Source: Candidatus Woesearchaeota archaeon
GTDB taxonomy: Archaea; Nanobdellota; Nanobdellia; Woesearchaeales; UBA583
Direction of reading: 5' to 3'
Length of the DNA: 48,698 nucleotides
Assembly: GCA_027858315.1 (NCBI GenBank)
Contig: JAQICV010000098.1
Coordinates: forward strand, 1 to 48,698
Shown: piece by piece, positions 15,356-24,022 of the stretch
Layout: every line of letters begins with the position of its first letter
Position numbering within the stretch: position 1 is the stretch's first letter
Translations under genes and position numbers: made by a program
The notes under the pieces: generated by a model
Databases searched by the model: none
The model's input: only the letters and a program-made list of their open reading frames with translations
Told to the model about the DNA's origin: nothing

Positions 15356-15993
15356 TTACATAAACAAAAGTATAACAAATAAAGAACTAACCAAACCAAA
15401 AATACTAATACTTGGAAAAACACTATTTCCAGAAATAATTCTAGGATAATATGTGAAAGTTCTATTATCTAAATTATAATTTGCTAAATCAACTTCATAC
15501 TGAACATAATAATTATAAATAGTAATACCATTATCAACTAAGCTTAAATTATAACTACAATAATCTCCATAATCATCCATATTAAATAGTATTCAAACTA
15601 CCTCCATCAACACCATACAAAGTTACATAATCACTACTAGTAAGCGGACTATGTTGATTAGATGAATCTCCTCCATCTTGTCTCCACAAACACTGACAAC
15701 AATTATTATCTAAATCATCAGACTTAATCCACATAGAAAAAAGTCCAATTCTGACTAAGGAGTTAAATTTGTTTGAGTATAAAGAAAAGATTGTTCTCCT
15801 CTAGTTAAATTAACAAAGTCTTCTCAACTCCATAAGAACCTTCAAGTAAAGTTTGTACTCCATTAACTGTAGAATTAAATTTAGAAATATTATCTAATGG
15901 ATAGTAAGCAACAAGCCCATCATTAATATCTGCAAAAAATATATTAAAAGATACTAAAAATAATAATAAAATAAGCAATCTTTTAATTAACAT
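15356..15993 (-). pseudogene. decayed secreted LamG-like (concanavalin-fold) protein gene
   Basis: From ATG 15993 the frame encodes a signal peptide (MLIKRLLILLLFLVSFNIFFA) and DINDGLVAYYPLDN, the usual opening of LamG/laminin-G-like domains. The frame then shifts after VEK; the continuation EDFVNLTRGEQSFLYTQ ends in a TAG. Further on FSMWIKSDDLDNNC and DYVTLYGVDGGSLNT appear in another frame, ending in TAA, and the last part (from about 15580) encodes a C-terminal hydrophobic anchor. At least three lesions are needed to restore one protein. The promoter TATA (tttataaaat, about 25 nt before ATG) is still intact. Sequencing errors could explain one lesion but hardly all. Confidence 0.75.
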
Positions 15994-16048
15994 AAAATTT
16001 AAAGATAAAATAATTTTATAAACCTTATGAGTAATAGATAAGTAAATA

Positions 16049-16474
16049 TTAATTTTTTGCAATAAAAAATAAATTCTTTAATGAAACAATTACAACAGGA
16101 GGTATAATAAATGCCATAAAATATAATATAAAAGTCAAAAAAAAATCATATAAAGATTTATCATTATAGAATATTTGTACAATATATTGCATTATAGAAA
16201 TATTAAAAACACCATTCCCAGTTTGTATAGTAATAATAGGCGATAAAACAAAAATAATTACTAAAGAAGAAACTAAAAAATCTCTAGTTTGATTTTTAGC
16301 AATATTTAGCACTCCAACTATTGAACCTAAAATAATCAAAGTTCCTACAATAATTTGCATATTTTCTTTTTGATCATAACCAACAAAAAAACTACTAATC
16401 AAAATGATAAGCAAACCAACACCAAAAATAATGCTGCCATAATTAAATAAATTTTTTTTCATAACTTCAGTCAT
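16049..16474 (-). CDS. small polytopic membrane protein under the duplicated palindrome
   Basis: The 141-residue protein has four predicted transmembrane helices and no recognisable motif. I cannot name a family. It has its own promoter: TATA (tttaaataa on the complement, centred about 26 nt before ATG), with the inverted repeat at 16506-16532 directly behind it. The same arrangement, at the same spacing, precedes the four-gene pilin-like operon at 22648, which suggests coregulation. It is therefore likely to serve the same surface structure. An internal ATG at residue 5 is an alternative start. Confidence 0.65.
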   Translation of the reverse strand: MTEVMKKNLFNYGSIIFGVGLLIILISSFFVGYDQKENMQIIVGTLIILGSIVGVLNIAKNQTRDFLVSSLVIIFVLSPIITIQTGNGVFNISIMQYIVQIFYNDKSLYDFFLTFILYFMAFIIPPVVIVSLKNLFFIAKN

Positions 16475-16505
16475 AGAAAAAATTTGTTTAGTTTTTTATT
16501 TAAAA

Positions 16506-16532
16506 CTTTGTAAACCCCTAAGGTTTACAACG
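16506..16532 (-). promoter_or_regulatory. palindromic operator-like element, copy 1
   Basis: A perfect 9-bp inverted repeat TTGTAAACC-N5-GGTTTACAA begins 32 nt upstream of the ATG at 16474 and about 6 nt behind the TATA centre. Copy 2 at 22680 matches at 26 of 27 positions, the difference lying in the central spacer. A second inverted repeat, TATGAATG-AAA-CATTCATA (16535-16553), lies next to it. It could also act as the 3' hairpin of the gene ending at 16577. Confidence 0.65.
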
Positions 16533-16576
16533 TCTATGAATGAAACATTCATACGATGCCAAAAAATTATTCAAGA

Positions 16577-18577
16577 CTAGTAAAACCTAGTTTCATAATC
16601 AAAATCTGTGCTAACTGATTGAACATACTCATAAAATTCTAAATAACCATTTTCCTCAATAGGAGTTCTACTTCCAGGAATTACAAACTGGATTCTATTA
16701 CTAGAAAGTTCAGGTGAAAAATCTTCTAACTCTAAAAGACCTCTCAATTGAGATTCTGCATCCATAAAAACAATAGATACATTATATACAACCTCAGGAT
16801 CGTCTAAGAATTCAATCTTATTCAAAAAATCTCCTCCATTAGGCCACATTGCAGTACTATCAAATTTAAGTTCCTTATTCTCAACAGTGATAATTACTGA
16901 ACCTTCACTCTCATCCATAATCCTATCACCTTGACCGTCTGCATATTTAACTAAAAATGTTTCAACATCAACATCATAAGAAATAATTGGAATCATTTCT
17001 AACTCTACAAAATTCTCACCAAAAAAAACCTCCCTTTTCAAAAGAGAAGAATCAGTATTAACTCTTTGTTCTGCTGTAAAATATCCTTCTTTCTCTCCAA
17101 TAACTTTCCCACCAATACAAAATGGGTAGTCAGTAACAAGCTCAGGTTTAGGATAACCTAAAACATTTGAAGGAATCTTAGTCTCCCCCATATCACATTT
17201 CAAATTAATACATTTATACGAAACATTAACTCTATCCAAATAATTCCCATAATTATCAAGAGCAATAACTTTAAGTGGATATTCATAAGATTCATCATTA
17301 CAATAAGCATCTAAATTAAAAGTTCTAGGTTCTTGAACTATACTAGTAAAACTAACTTTTTTAGGTTCATTATTCTCAACAATAATTCTAAGTGGAAATT
17401 GAAAAATATCATAATTTCCATCTTCTGAATAATCTGTAAGCTTCACAATTAAATCATAATCTAAATCATATAAATGATGATAAACTTGAATACATGGAAT
17501 TGGTATTTTAGCTCCTAAATCTACTTCCATTTCCATAGACCTTACAATCTGTCCTGAACTTGGACTAACTTCAAATTCCCTATAAGGATAACTCTGAAAA
17601 TAACCTTCACTATTTGTAATCTCTGTTGAAGGCATAAAAACCTCAACATTATAATTAGCAAAATCTGAATTAATATTTCCCATATCAACAACATAATTTT
17701 TATCGAAATAATCTCTAAGACCTAAAGTTCCATAATCTTCATTAAAAGAAGACTGATACAAACTCTCTTTAGAATAAGTTCCATCAAAATACAAATATCT
17801 AAAATTATTATTATTCAAATTAGCTAAATTTTTCTTAAGTTGCTCTTTAGTCCAAATTTTATTGGAACAAGAAAAACTCATACCTTCAGTTGGCATAGAC
17901 TCAGGATCCCCATAATTATCTGCCGAACGAATTTGATCAATAATTAAATCCTCGAAAACATAAGTTGAACCCTCATGATTATAAACCTCAACTGCAAGTT
18001 TATACAAACTACCAAGTCTAGTATTATCAAGTTTCACATAATAATCTGAAACAGTTAAAATCTCTTCTGAATTTTTCTCATTAAATTTAACATTAAAATA
18101 AGACTCAACAACAACATTATGATCGTTAATTCTACTCTCAACTTCAAAGGTATCCTTTTCATCAATACTTATATCAAAATTAGTCATATTATTCAAATTA
18201 TTATACACGCAAGAATAAGCTTCTTCTTTAACAAAATTCTCAAGCTCTCTTTGCATAGACAAAATTGTAGGAATATCTCCACGCTCAGAATCCCAATTAG
18301 GAATAATTGAACCAAAATCCGCATGCTTTGAAGGATTTGCTGCAACATCTAATGGAATCTCAATATATCCTCCTTGAAACCCTAACAAAAAAACTCCCCT
18401 AGAAGTTGCATCATAAACACAATCTTCAACAATCTCTGAAACTTGATTCTTAATCTTAGTATCATGAGGAATAAAAAGTTCATACTTTCCACTAAAAAAT
18501 AAAAAACTTAAAACAATAATTAAAATAACTCCAATAATAATAAAAATACTAATTTGAGCTTTATTTTTTTTTAACAT
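16577..18577 (-). CDS. large type IV pilin-like secreted protein
   Basis: The N-terminus MLKKNKAQISIFIIIGVILIIV is a class III (prepilin-like) signal: short basic leader, then QIS and a long hydrophobic helix. The remaining 640 residues are extracellular, Asp/Asn/Tyr-rich, with beta-sandwich character and scattered Cys. An N-terminal segment (EIVEDCVYDATSRGVFLLG then QGGYI) is shared in pattern with the 927-residue protein of the same operon, so the two are paralogues in that region. A Shine-Dalgarno-like GGGAGG lies 9 nt before the ATG, inside the end of the upstream gene, which it overlaps by 7 nt. Probably a tip or surface component of a pilus-like system. Confidence 0.8.
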   Translation of the reverse strand: MLKKNKAQISIFIIIGVILIIVLSFLFFSGKYELFIPHDTKIKNQVSEIVEDCVYDATSRGVFLLGFQGGYIEIPLDVAANPSKHADFGSIIPNWDSERGDIPTILSMQRELENFVKEEAYSCVYNNLNNMTNFDISIDEKDTFEVESRINDHNVVVESYFNVKFNEKNSEEILTVSDYYVKLDNTRLGSLYKLAVEVYNHEGSTYVFEDLIIDQIRSADNYGDPESMPTEGMSFSCSNKIWTKEQLKKNLANLNNNNFRYLYFDGTYSKESLYQSSFNEDYGTLGLRDYFDKNYVVDMGNINSDFANYNVEVFMPSTEITNSEGYFQSYPYREFEVSPSSGQIVRSMEMEVDLGAKIPIPCIQVYHHLYDLDYDLIVKLTDYSEDGNYDIFQFPLRIIVENNEPKKVSFTSIVQEPRTFNLDAYCNDESYEYPLKVIALDNYGNYLDRVNVSYKCINLKCDMGETKIPSNVLGYPKPELVTDYPFCIGGKVIGEKEGYFTAEQRVNTDSSLLKREVFFGENFVELEMIPIISYDVDVETFLVKYADGQGDRIMDESEGSVIITVENKELKFDSTAMWPNGGDFLNKIEFLDDPEVVYNVSIVFMDAESQLRGLLELEDFSPELSSNRIQFVIPGSRTPIEENGYLEFYEYVQSVSTDFDYETRFY

Positions 18578-18966
18578 TTTAAAATCCTCCCAGGATTAAT
18601 AGTCTCTTTCAAACTAGAACACTCATAAACTTTCTTATCAATAGAACCATAAAAAAAAAGGACTATATCAACAGTACCCTCACTAGAAGTATACTTGAAA
18701 TCCTTAGTCTCCATAGGATTAAGCTCAAAAACTTTTTCACCTGAAACATTAAAATATATCATTTTTTCCACTTTATTTTTTACTATAAATTTAATATTAT
18801 CTCCATCAAGACATTTTTTTTCAATCTCAAAATCGTAGTCAAGACAATTTTTATGATCAACCTTAAAAAAAGGACTAAGTACACTAACAATCAATATAGC
18901 CATAATCAAACTTACAATAAAAACTATAGCAATATGGGACTGCATACCTTTATTATTAAAAAACAT
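18571..18966 (-). CDS. small pilin-like membrane-anchored protein
   Basis: The product has 131 residues. It begins with NNKGMQSHIAIVFIVSLIMAILIVSVL, a short polar leader with one lysine followed by a hydrophobic helix of pilin type. The extracellular remainder is small, with four Cys and a beta-rich pattern (IKFIVKNKVEKMIYFNVSG), reminiscent of a minor-pilin head. Its last codons contain the ribosome-binding site of the next gene, and the two overlap by 7 nt. It is the third gene of the operon starting at 22648. No named family recognised. Confidence 0.65.
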   Translation of the reverse strand: MFFNNKGMQSHIAIVFIVSLIMAILIVSVLSPFFKVDHKNCLDYDFEIEKKCLDGDNIKFIVKNKVEKMIYFNVSGEKVFELNPMETKDFKYTSSEGTVDIVLFFYGSIDKKVYECSSLKETINPGRILKC

Positions 18967-19037
18967 ATAAAAATCTAACTAAAATATTTTATAAATATGT
19001 GTCGTTTTCAAAAAGTAAAAAATTACTATAAAATTAA

Positions 19038-21821
19038 TTAAGAAACAACACAAATTCCAGAAATACAAGTTTCTCCTACACCGCACATATCATCATTATC
19101 TTGAGTATCAAATACTCCCAAACTATAATCATAAAATAAATCACTACATTGAGCGCTCAAATCGCTACCATAAATAGTAGGACTAACTGTTTGCAATTTA
19201 GGCAAACAAGAACTCGAACCGACAACATCCTGACTACAATAACTCTTACTAACATAAATTTTTCCACGCCCAAATCCAAAATCTCCTGTACTCCAACCTG
19301 AAATTTGGTTCCCAACAAGAGTTGTATCATCACATAAAACATAAATGTCACTAAATTCAGTTCCATCTGGAATAGGAAAAATTCCTACATCTCCACTATC
19401 TGAATTCATATTCACAAATCCAGTATTAAAAGCCAAATCACCTTCAATAAAAAACTTAATTCCTGAAATATTATCAATATATCCAAATTCACAAATATCG
19501 TCTTGTTGTTCAACATAAGTTGCTCTTAGTACATCAACATTAGGTTCTCCTAAAATATAATTTCCATTAATATTAACCTCTACTGCATCTAGATTTTTTT
19601 GCAAATCGTTACCAACAAAAGGATTCAAATTTTTATAAAATACTGGATAAACACCTGAACATTGAGCAACAATTTGAGTTATATACAAAGAAGAAATGTC
19701 ACTACCAAAAACATTCCATAAAATCTCATTTGAATAATCAAAATCATCAGAACTATAATCAAATTTTAAATACAACTCATCATCCAAAACAACTTCGCCA
19801 TCTAAAACATTATCTAAATAAGGTACAGGATTGCCATCATTAATCGAATCCAAAACATCCAAAACATTACAACAACTAAGATCACCATTAATACCATCAA
19901 TCTCTAATGGATGTGGACCCAAACATTGAGCAGGATAAATTTCAATAACAAAAGGCTCAATCATAGAAGACTCTGCTGAATTTTCAACTGTAATCTCAAC
20001 TCTTTGAACCTTATCCGATATTGGAATCTCAAAATCTAAATCACCTGCACTCTCAAAAGTTTGAGTATAAGTATCAATCAAATTTACTCCTTCAAAAATT
20101 TCAATTCTTACAGGAAAATTACTAATAGGAACACTACAAAACCTCTTAAGTGTTAAAATTGAAGGTTGAATGTCAATACCTAAAGAAGGATCAACATAAA
20201 GTTGATAACCAAAAACACTATTATAATCAGTACTTAAATCAATAAAAACATTATCAAATGGACCCTCTATTGGAAAGAGCGAATGTCCAAAATTATTAAA
20301 ATCTATACACTCAACAAATTCTTGATTATTAGTATTATCTGGAAAACCTGTAATGAATACTAAATTGTAAGTTCTAATTGCATCCCCATCAGTAATCTGT
20401 ATTTCATAAGTATACAATTTCTCTCTTTTTGGTAAAAAAGTAAGCATCCCTTCAGGCGTCAAATCAAAATCTGCATCACTCCTATGAATATGCTGTTCAA
20501 CAAAATAAAACTTCCAATTATCTACAATCTGTTCATCATAACTCTCATCCCATAAATTATAAGTTATAGGAACATTAGCTGAGGCTATCATGACTATAGC
20601 ATCCTCTGAATAATCAACATCAAAACCTAAATCCAAATTTGTAAATTCAATATATGGTGCAACATTTTCATAAGCAAAATTAAAAACAAAAGGCCTACCT
20701 AAAATCATACTATTATAATCAATTATAGAATAAACATACTGTTTATGTTCTTCTTCATCTAAAATATATCTACTTCTAAACTCAAAACCTGAATTTTCAA
20801 CTCCCACATTTGCAAATAAATTCCTAAAATAATCACTTGAAGATAAAACTTCAACAATATTTTCACCATTCAAATAATTAATACTCTTATTCAAGTCATA
20901 CTTATAATTGAGAATTTTCTTAGAAAATTCATTTATAATTGCACCATATCTAACATTTAAAGTAACCTTAGAATTTTCATAAGATGTAGAAAAATCCTTA
21001 TTAGAAACGCCAATAGGATAAAAAACTTCTGCACTAATATCTTCAATATTAAAAGTTACATTAACTTCGAATTTATTATTCAAATTAATAACACTCATAT
21101 TACTAAGGGATTGTGGATCAACATTATTCAAAACTGAAATATCATCAAAATGTGCAATAAAATAAAACTCAGTTTCTGAAACAACTTCACCAGAAATAAA
21201 ACCCTCAAAATAATCAAGCTCTAATTCATCTCCAATCTCTGCATCAAAATTCTCAATAAAAATAATACCCTCAACTAAATCAAACCATAAAACATTTCCA
21301 GTAAAATCATTATATTCAAAATCATATAATTCTTCTACATCTTCAAAATTTAAACACTTCAAAAATTCATATGTAATAAATCTTTCAAAATCTTCTTTAA
21401 TAGTATGAGAATAAATTGAATTAGTAGAATCATCAATTGGTGGAGAATATATCTCAACTTGTGAATGTACTAAAACTCTTGACTGTAAATTATTCCAATT
21501 CAAATCAAGATTAGAAAATAGTTTTTTTGTATAAGTATCATGAGGAATAACTCCTCCAAAATAATATTCACCCTCATTATAAATAAATCCACCCCTCAAT
21601 CCAGAAGTAATTGTTGCCCTCTTTAAACTTCTATCAATACAATGATCAACTCTCTCTTTAACAAAATTTATCCTATCATCACCAACTGAATTAATTTTAA
21701 CTTTATCTTTATCAATTTGATTATTCTTATCACTAAAATTAGAAAAAATTAGAAAAATTAACAAAAACAAAATAAATACAGCAATCAAAATAAAAATTGA
21801 AATTTGAGATTTTTTACTCAT
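19038..21821 (-). CDS. giant type IV pilin-like secreted protein
   Basis: The 927-residue product starts MSKKSQISIFILIAVFILFLL..., a class III prepilin-like signal, followed by an Asp/Asn-rich extracellular region. RVDHCIDRSLKRAT with LRGGFIYN near the start parallels the 666-residue protein downstream. The middle contains Ig/cadherin-like beta-sandwich stretches (for example TPEGMLTFLPKREKLYTYEIQITDGD), and the last 200 residues are Cys-rich, ending in CGVGETCISGICVVS. Its ATG overlaps the stop of the upstream gene (ATGA), so translation is coupled. It probably forms a surface fibre or adhesin. Ligand unknown. Confidence 0.78.
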   Translation of the reverse strand: MSKKSQISIFILIAVFILFLLIFLIFSNFSDKNNQIDKDKVKINSVGDDRINFVKERVDHCIDRSLKRATITSGLRGGFIYNEGEYYFGGVIPHDTYTKKLFSNLDLNWNNLQSRVLVHSQVEIYSPPIDDSTNSIYSHTIKEDFERFITYEFLKCLNFEDVEELYDFEYNDFTGNVLWFDLVEGIIFIENFDAEIGDELELDYFEGFISGEVVSETEFYFIAHFDDISVLNNVDPQSLSNMSVINLNNKFEVNVTFNIEDISAEVFYPIGVSNKDFSTSYENSKVTLNVRYGAIINEFSKKILNYKYDLNKSINYLNGENIVEVLSSSDYFRNLFANVGVENSGFEFRSRYILDEEEHKQYVYSIIDYNSMILGRPFVFNFAYENVAPYIEFTNLDLGFDVDYSEDAIVMIASANVPITYNLWDESYDEQIVDNWKFYFVEQHIHRSDADFDLTPEGMLTFLPKREKLYTYEIQITDGDAIRTYNLVFITGFPDNTNNQEFVECIDFNNFGHSLFPIEGPFDNVFIDLSTDYNSVFGYQLYVDPSLGIDIQPSILTLKRFCSVPISNFPVRIEIFEGVNLIDTYTQTFESAGDLDFEIPISDKVQRVEITVENSAESSMIEPFVIEIYPAQCLGPHPLEIDGINGDLSCCNVLDVLDSINDGNPVPYLDNVLDGEVVLDDELYLKFDYSSDDFDYSNEILWNVFGSDISSLYITQIVAQCSGVYPVFYKNLNPFVGNDLQKNLDAVEVNINGNYILGEPNVDVLRATYVEQQDDICEFGYIDNISGIKFFIEGDLAFNTGFVNMNSDSGDVGIFPIPDGTEFSDIYVLCDDTTLVGNQISGWSTGDFGFGRGKIYVSKSYCSQDVVGSSSCLPKLQTVSPTIYGSDLSAQCSDLFYDYSLGVFDTQDNDDMCGVGETCISGICVVS

Positions 21822-22648
21822 TTTTTAAACATAGGTCTAAATATGAAAAATAAAATTACTCCAACTAATAAAATTGCAAGATAATTAATAAATTTGAAAC
21901 TTGCATTATCTGCAACTTCAATTTTAAACTTCTCTCTATCTGCCAAACTAACTTTTTTATTAATCGTATAATTAATATCTGAGGGAATTTCTTCAACACT
22001 CCAAGCAATAAGAGGGTCCTCATCTAAAATCTCATACTCCAAATCACTAAAAATTAAATCATCTTGATTCTCTGAGTTTAAATTTTCAATAACTTCTTTA
22101 GGAATTCTACTTCCAATTTTAAGACCTTCCATTGAACCATCAATATGTAAAATCACTTGAGTTTTATCTCCTAAATCAATAAATTCTTGATTTGCAGAAA
22201 TACCTGAATATAAAAATTCAGTATTTGAGAAAAAATTAACAACCTCACCTAACTCATCTTTTAGAACTGCACTAAATTCATACTCTCCATCCCCGAGCTT
22301 TGAAACTTCACAAGTAATTTTCTCATATCGCTCATCTCCTTCATTAAATGACAAATCATAAGAACAAATCACACCCTCAAAATCTTCTAAGTCTTCATCC
22401 GAACTATTAAACTTAAGATTTAGCTCAAACAAACTACTAAGACCACTTAAATAATTAATTTCATAAGAAATTTTATTTGAAGGAGCTTCTTCATCAATAT
22501 ATAAAAACAAGTAAGTAAGAATATCTTTTTCAACTAAAATCTCATCATTCAACGAATCATCATTGCCTAAATCTAAATTTAATGGAGCTGCAAAAATTGA
22601 ACTCATCATTAATAAAGTTACAACTGCTAAAACAAACCTTTTAATCAT
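21818..22648 (-). CDS. secreted protein with C-terminal membrane anchor, first gene of surface operon
   Basis: The 276-residue protein has a Sec signal (MIKRFVLAVVTLLMMSSIFAAP), an acidic extracellular region with beta-sandwich character (ICSYDLSFNEGDERYEKITCEV, containing two Cys that may form a disulfide), and a C-terminal helix NYLAILLVGVILFFIFRPMFKK that anchors it with a short basic cytoplasmic end. It is the promoter-proximal gene of the operon that encodes the two large pilin-like proteins. The TATA box tttataaa (22671-22678) is about 26 nt before ATG and is followed by the palindromic element. Family not recognised. Confidence 0.72.
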   Translation of the reverse strand: MIKRFVLAVVTLLMMSSIFAAPLNLDLGNDDSLNDEILVEKDILTYLFLYIDEEAPSNKISYEINYLSGLSSLFELNLKFNSSDEDLEDFEGVICSYDLSFNEGDERYEKITCEVSKLGDGEYEFSAVLKDELGEVVNFFSNTEFLYSGISANQEFIDLGDKTQVILHIDGSMEGLKIGSRIPKEVIENLNSENQDDLIFSDLEYEILDEDPLIAWSVEEIPSDINYTINKKVSLADREKFKIEVADNASFKFINYLAILLVGVILFFIFRPMFKK

Positions 22649-22679
22649 AAGAAAAATACTAAAAAACTTATTTATAAAG

Positions 22680-22706
22680 CTTTGTAAACCCCAAAGGTTT
22701 ACAACG
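22680..22706 (-). promoter_or_regulatory. palindromic operator-like element, copy 2
   Basis: TTGTAAACC-N5-GGTTTACAA begins 32 nt upstream of the ATG at 22648 and about 6 nt behind the TATA centre, exactly the geometry of copy 1 at 16506. On this strand no gene lies upstream that it could terminate, which favours an operator or activator site over a terminator. A weaker second dyad (GAATT-AAC-AATTC) follows. Confidence 0.7.
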
Positions 22707-22889
22707 GCATAGGAATTAACAATTCATTGCTTTTGTAAAGACTACATAAAGATGGCTTAAAAATTATAAAATATAATCTATTAAGTTTATAAATCGTAAA
22801 AAGTAAACAATAAAATAACATAACTCTTATAAACAACTCCAAACCATAATTAATAGGTTTAAATAGACATAGACTATTTTTTTGAAAAA

Positions 22890-23387
22890 ATGGCAGAAAA
22901 ATATAGAGATAACGTTACAGCAATTATTATTAACAAAGACAAAAAGGTTCTGATGTGCGAACACATATGGATTGATGGAGCATGGCAATTTCCGCAAGGA
23001 GGGCTAGAGAAGGGAGAAAGTAGAGAAGAAGCAGTATTAAGAGAGTTAAAAGAAGAAATTGGCACTGACAAATTAGAGGTTCTAAGCCAAATGGATGAAC
23101 CAATTAAATACATCTTTCCACACTACCTAAAAGAGAAATATGGTATGAATGGGAATGAACAAAACTTCTTTTTACTATATTTCTATGGTAAAGACTCTGA
23201 AATTAGATTTGACAATCAAGAAAAACCTGAATTTAAATCATTCAAATGGGTTGAATACATGCAACCCCCTCTAGAAGTAATCTACTTTAAAAAACTATCT
23301 TACCTCAAGGCTCTTGAATATTTCAAGGAAGAAGTTGACAAAATAGAAGTAAAAGAAATAGAAGAAAAAGTAAAAAATAAAAAATAA
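22890..23387 (+). CDS. Nudix hydrolase, RppH-like
   Basis: Nudix enzymes cleave nucleoside diphosphate linkages. The Nudix box G37-x5-E43-x7-R51-E52-x2-E55-E56-x-G58 is complete. The preceding WQFPQGGLEKGES is the form typical of RNA 5'-pyrophosphohydrolase (RppH) and diadenosine polyphosphate hydrolases, and the 165-residue length fits. The C-terminus is a Lys/Glu helix. In an organism with leaderless mRNAs a 5'-pyrophosphohydrolase would act directly on the start codon end; that is inference. It has its own promoter (tttaaatag near 22858-22866) and is divergent from the surface operon. Confidence 0.9.
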   Translation: MAEKYRDNVTAIIINKDKKVLMCEHIWIDGAWQFPQGGLEKGESREEAVLRELKEEIGTDKLEVLSQMDEPIKYIFPHYLKEKYGMNGNEQNFFLLYFYGKDSEIRFDNQEKPEFKSFKWVEYMQPPLEVIYFKKLSYLKALEYFKEEVDKIEVKEIEEKVKNKK

Positions 23388-23395
23388 AATAATTC

Positions 23396-23971
23396 TTACC
23401 TACCCATAAGTATTACAAATACTCCTATCACCAACAAAAACATAACTGCAGAGACCACATCACTATCTATATTTGAAAATACACCAGTATCAATTTCAGT
23501 ATTAGTAATATCGTCAACCCCAGTATTGTAACTAGTATCAATAATATAAGAATCATTTTGAGGATTATTAATATCAAAAGAATTGTTCAAAGCAAAAAAA
23601 CTTTTAACAACAATAACTAAGAATAAAAGTGCAAATGCTATTAAAATTATTTTAGCATTCTCTTTCTTAATAACTTGAGCAGTGATCTTTCCTGCATCAA
23701 CTCCTAAAAACATAAAAATAATCATAAGTAAAAATACTATAAAAAATATAATCACAAACCAATTTATTGCATAACTAATTGCGTAAGTTACAACTCCACT
23801 AAAAGATACAATAATTGCTGCTAAAAGTGCTACTAGTGCATTAATTGTTTCTTTTTTCTCACCTAGTACTTCTAACTTTGTCAAAAGTGCATAAATAATT
23901 ACATACATCAAAATACCAACAAATAAAACCTTTAAATTCTCTAAAAAACCTATCGCAAAAATTTCAGCCAT
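23396..23971 (-). CDS. multi-spanning membrane protein, paralogue of the 31175 and 31835 proteins
   Basis: The 191-residue protein has about five hydrophobic helices. The stretch LEVLGEKKETINALVALLAAIIVSF followed by MIIFMFLGVDAGK parallels ILEKVTIFEDKKPVRVIISLVFGLFSV ... VIAMLGVDITK in the protein at 31175, and a similar block in that at 31835, so the three form a family. An extracellular Asn/Asp-rich loop (about 125-170) precedes the last helix. It shares a single palindromic TATA box with the divergent PUA gene. Function unknown; two paralogues sit in the pilus locus, so a role in assembly of surface structures is a reasonable guess. Confidence 0.65.
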   Translation of the reverse strand: MAEIFAIGFLENLKVLFVGILMYVIIYALLTKLEVLGEKKETINALVALLAAIIVSFSGVVTYAISYAINWFVIIFFIVFLLMIIFMFLGVDAGKITAQVIKKENAKIILIAFALLFLVIVVKSFFALNNSFDINNPQNDSYIIDTSYNTGVDDITNTEIDTGVFSNIDSDVVSAVMFLLVIGVFVILMGR

Positions 23972-23992
23972 ACAAAATATATAATATAAACG

Positions 23993-24000
23993 TTTATAAA
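23993..24000. promoter_or_regulatory. single palindromic TATA box shared by two divergent genes
   Basis: TTTATAAA is a perfect palindrome, centred 25.5 nt from the A of the minus-strand ATG (23971) and 26.5 nt from the A of the plus-strand ATG (24023). No other TATA-like element lies in the 51-nt gap. TBP could recruit initiation in both directions, giving two leaderless transcripts. Confidence 0.75.
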
Positions 24001-24022
24001 TTTTAGCAAACAGAACTATATT

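Noticed and set aside
16506-22706. Direct repeats flanking the surface operon as the ends of a mobile cassette
   Set aside because: Both copies sit at the same distance from a TATA box and ATG, which fits operators better, and there is no transposase or target duplication.
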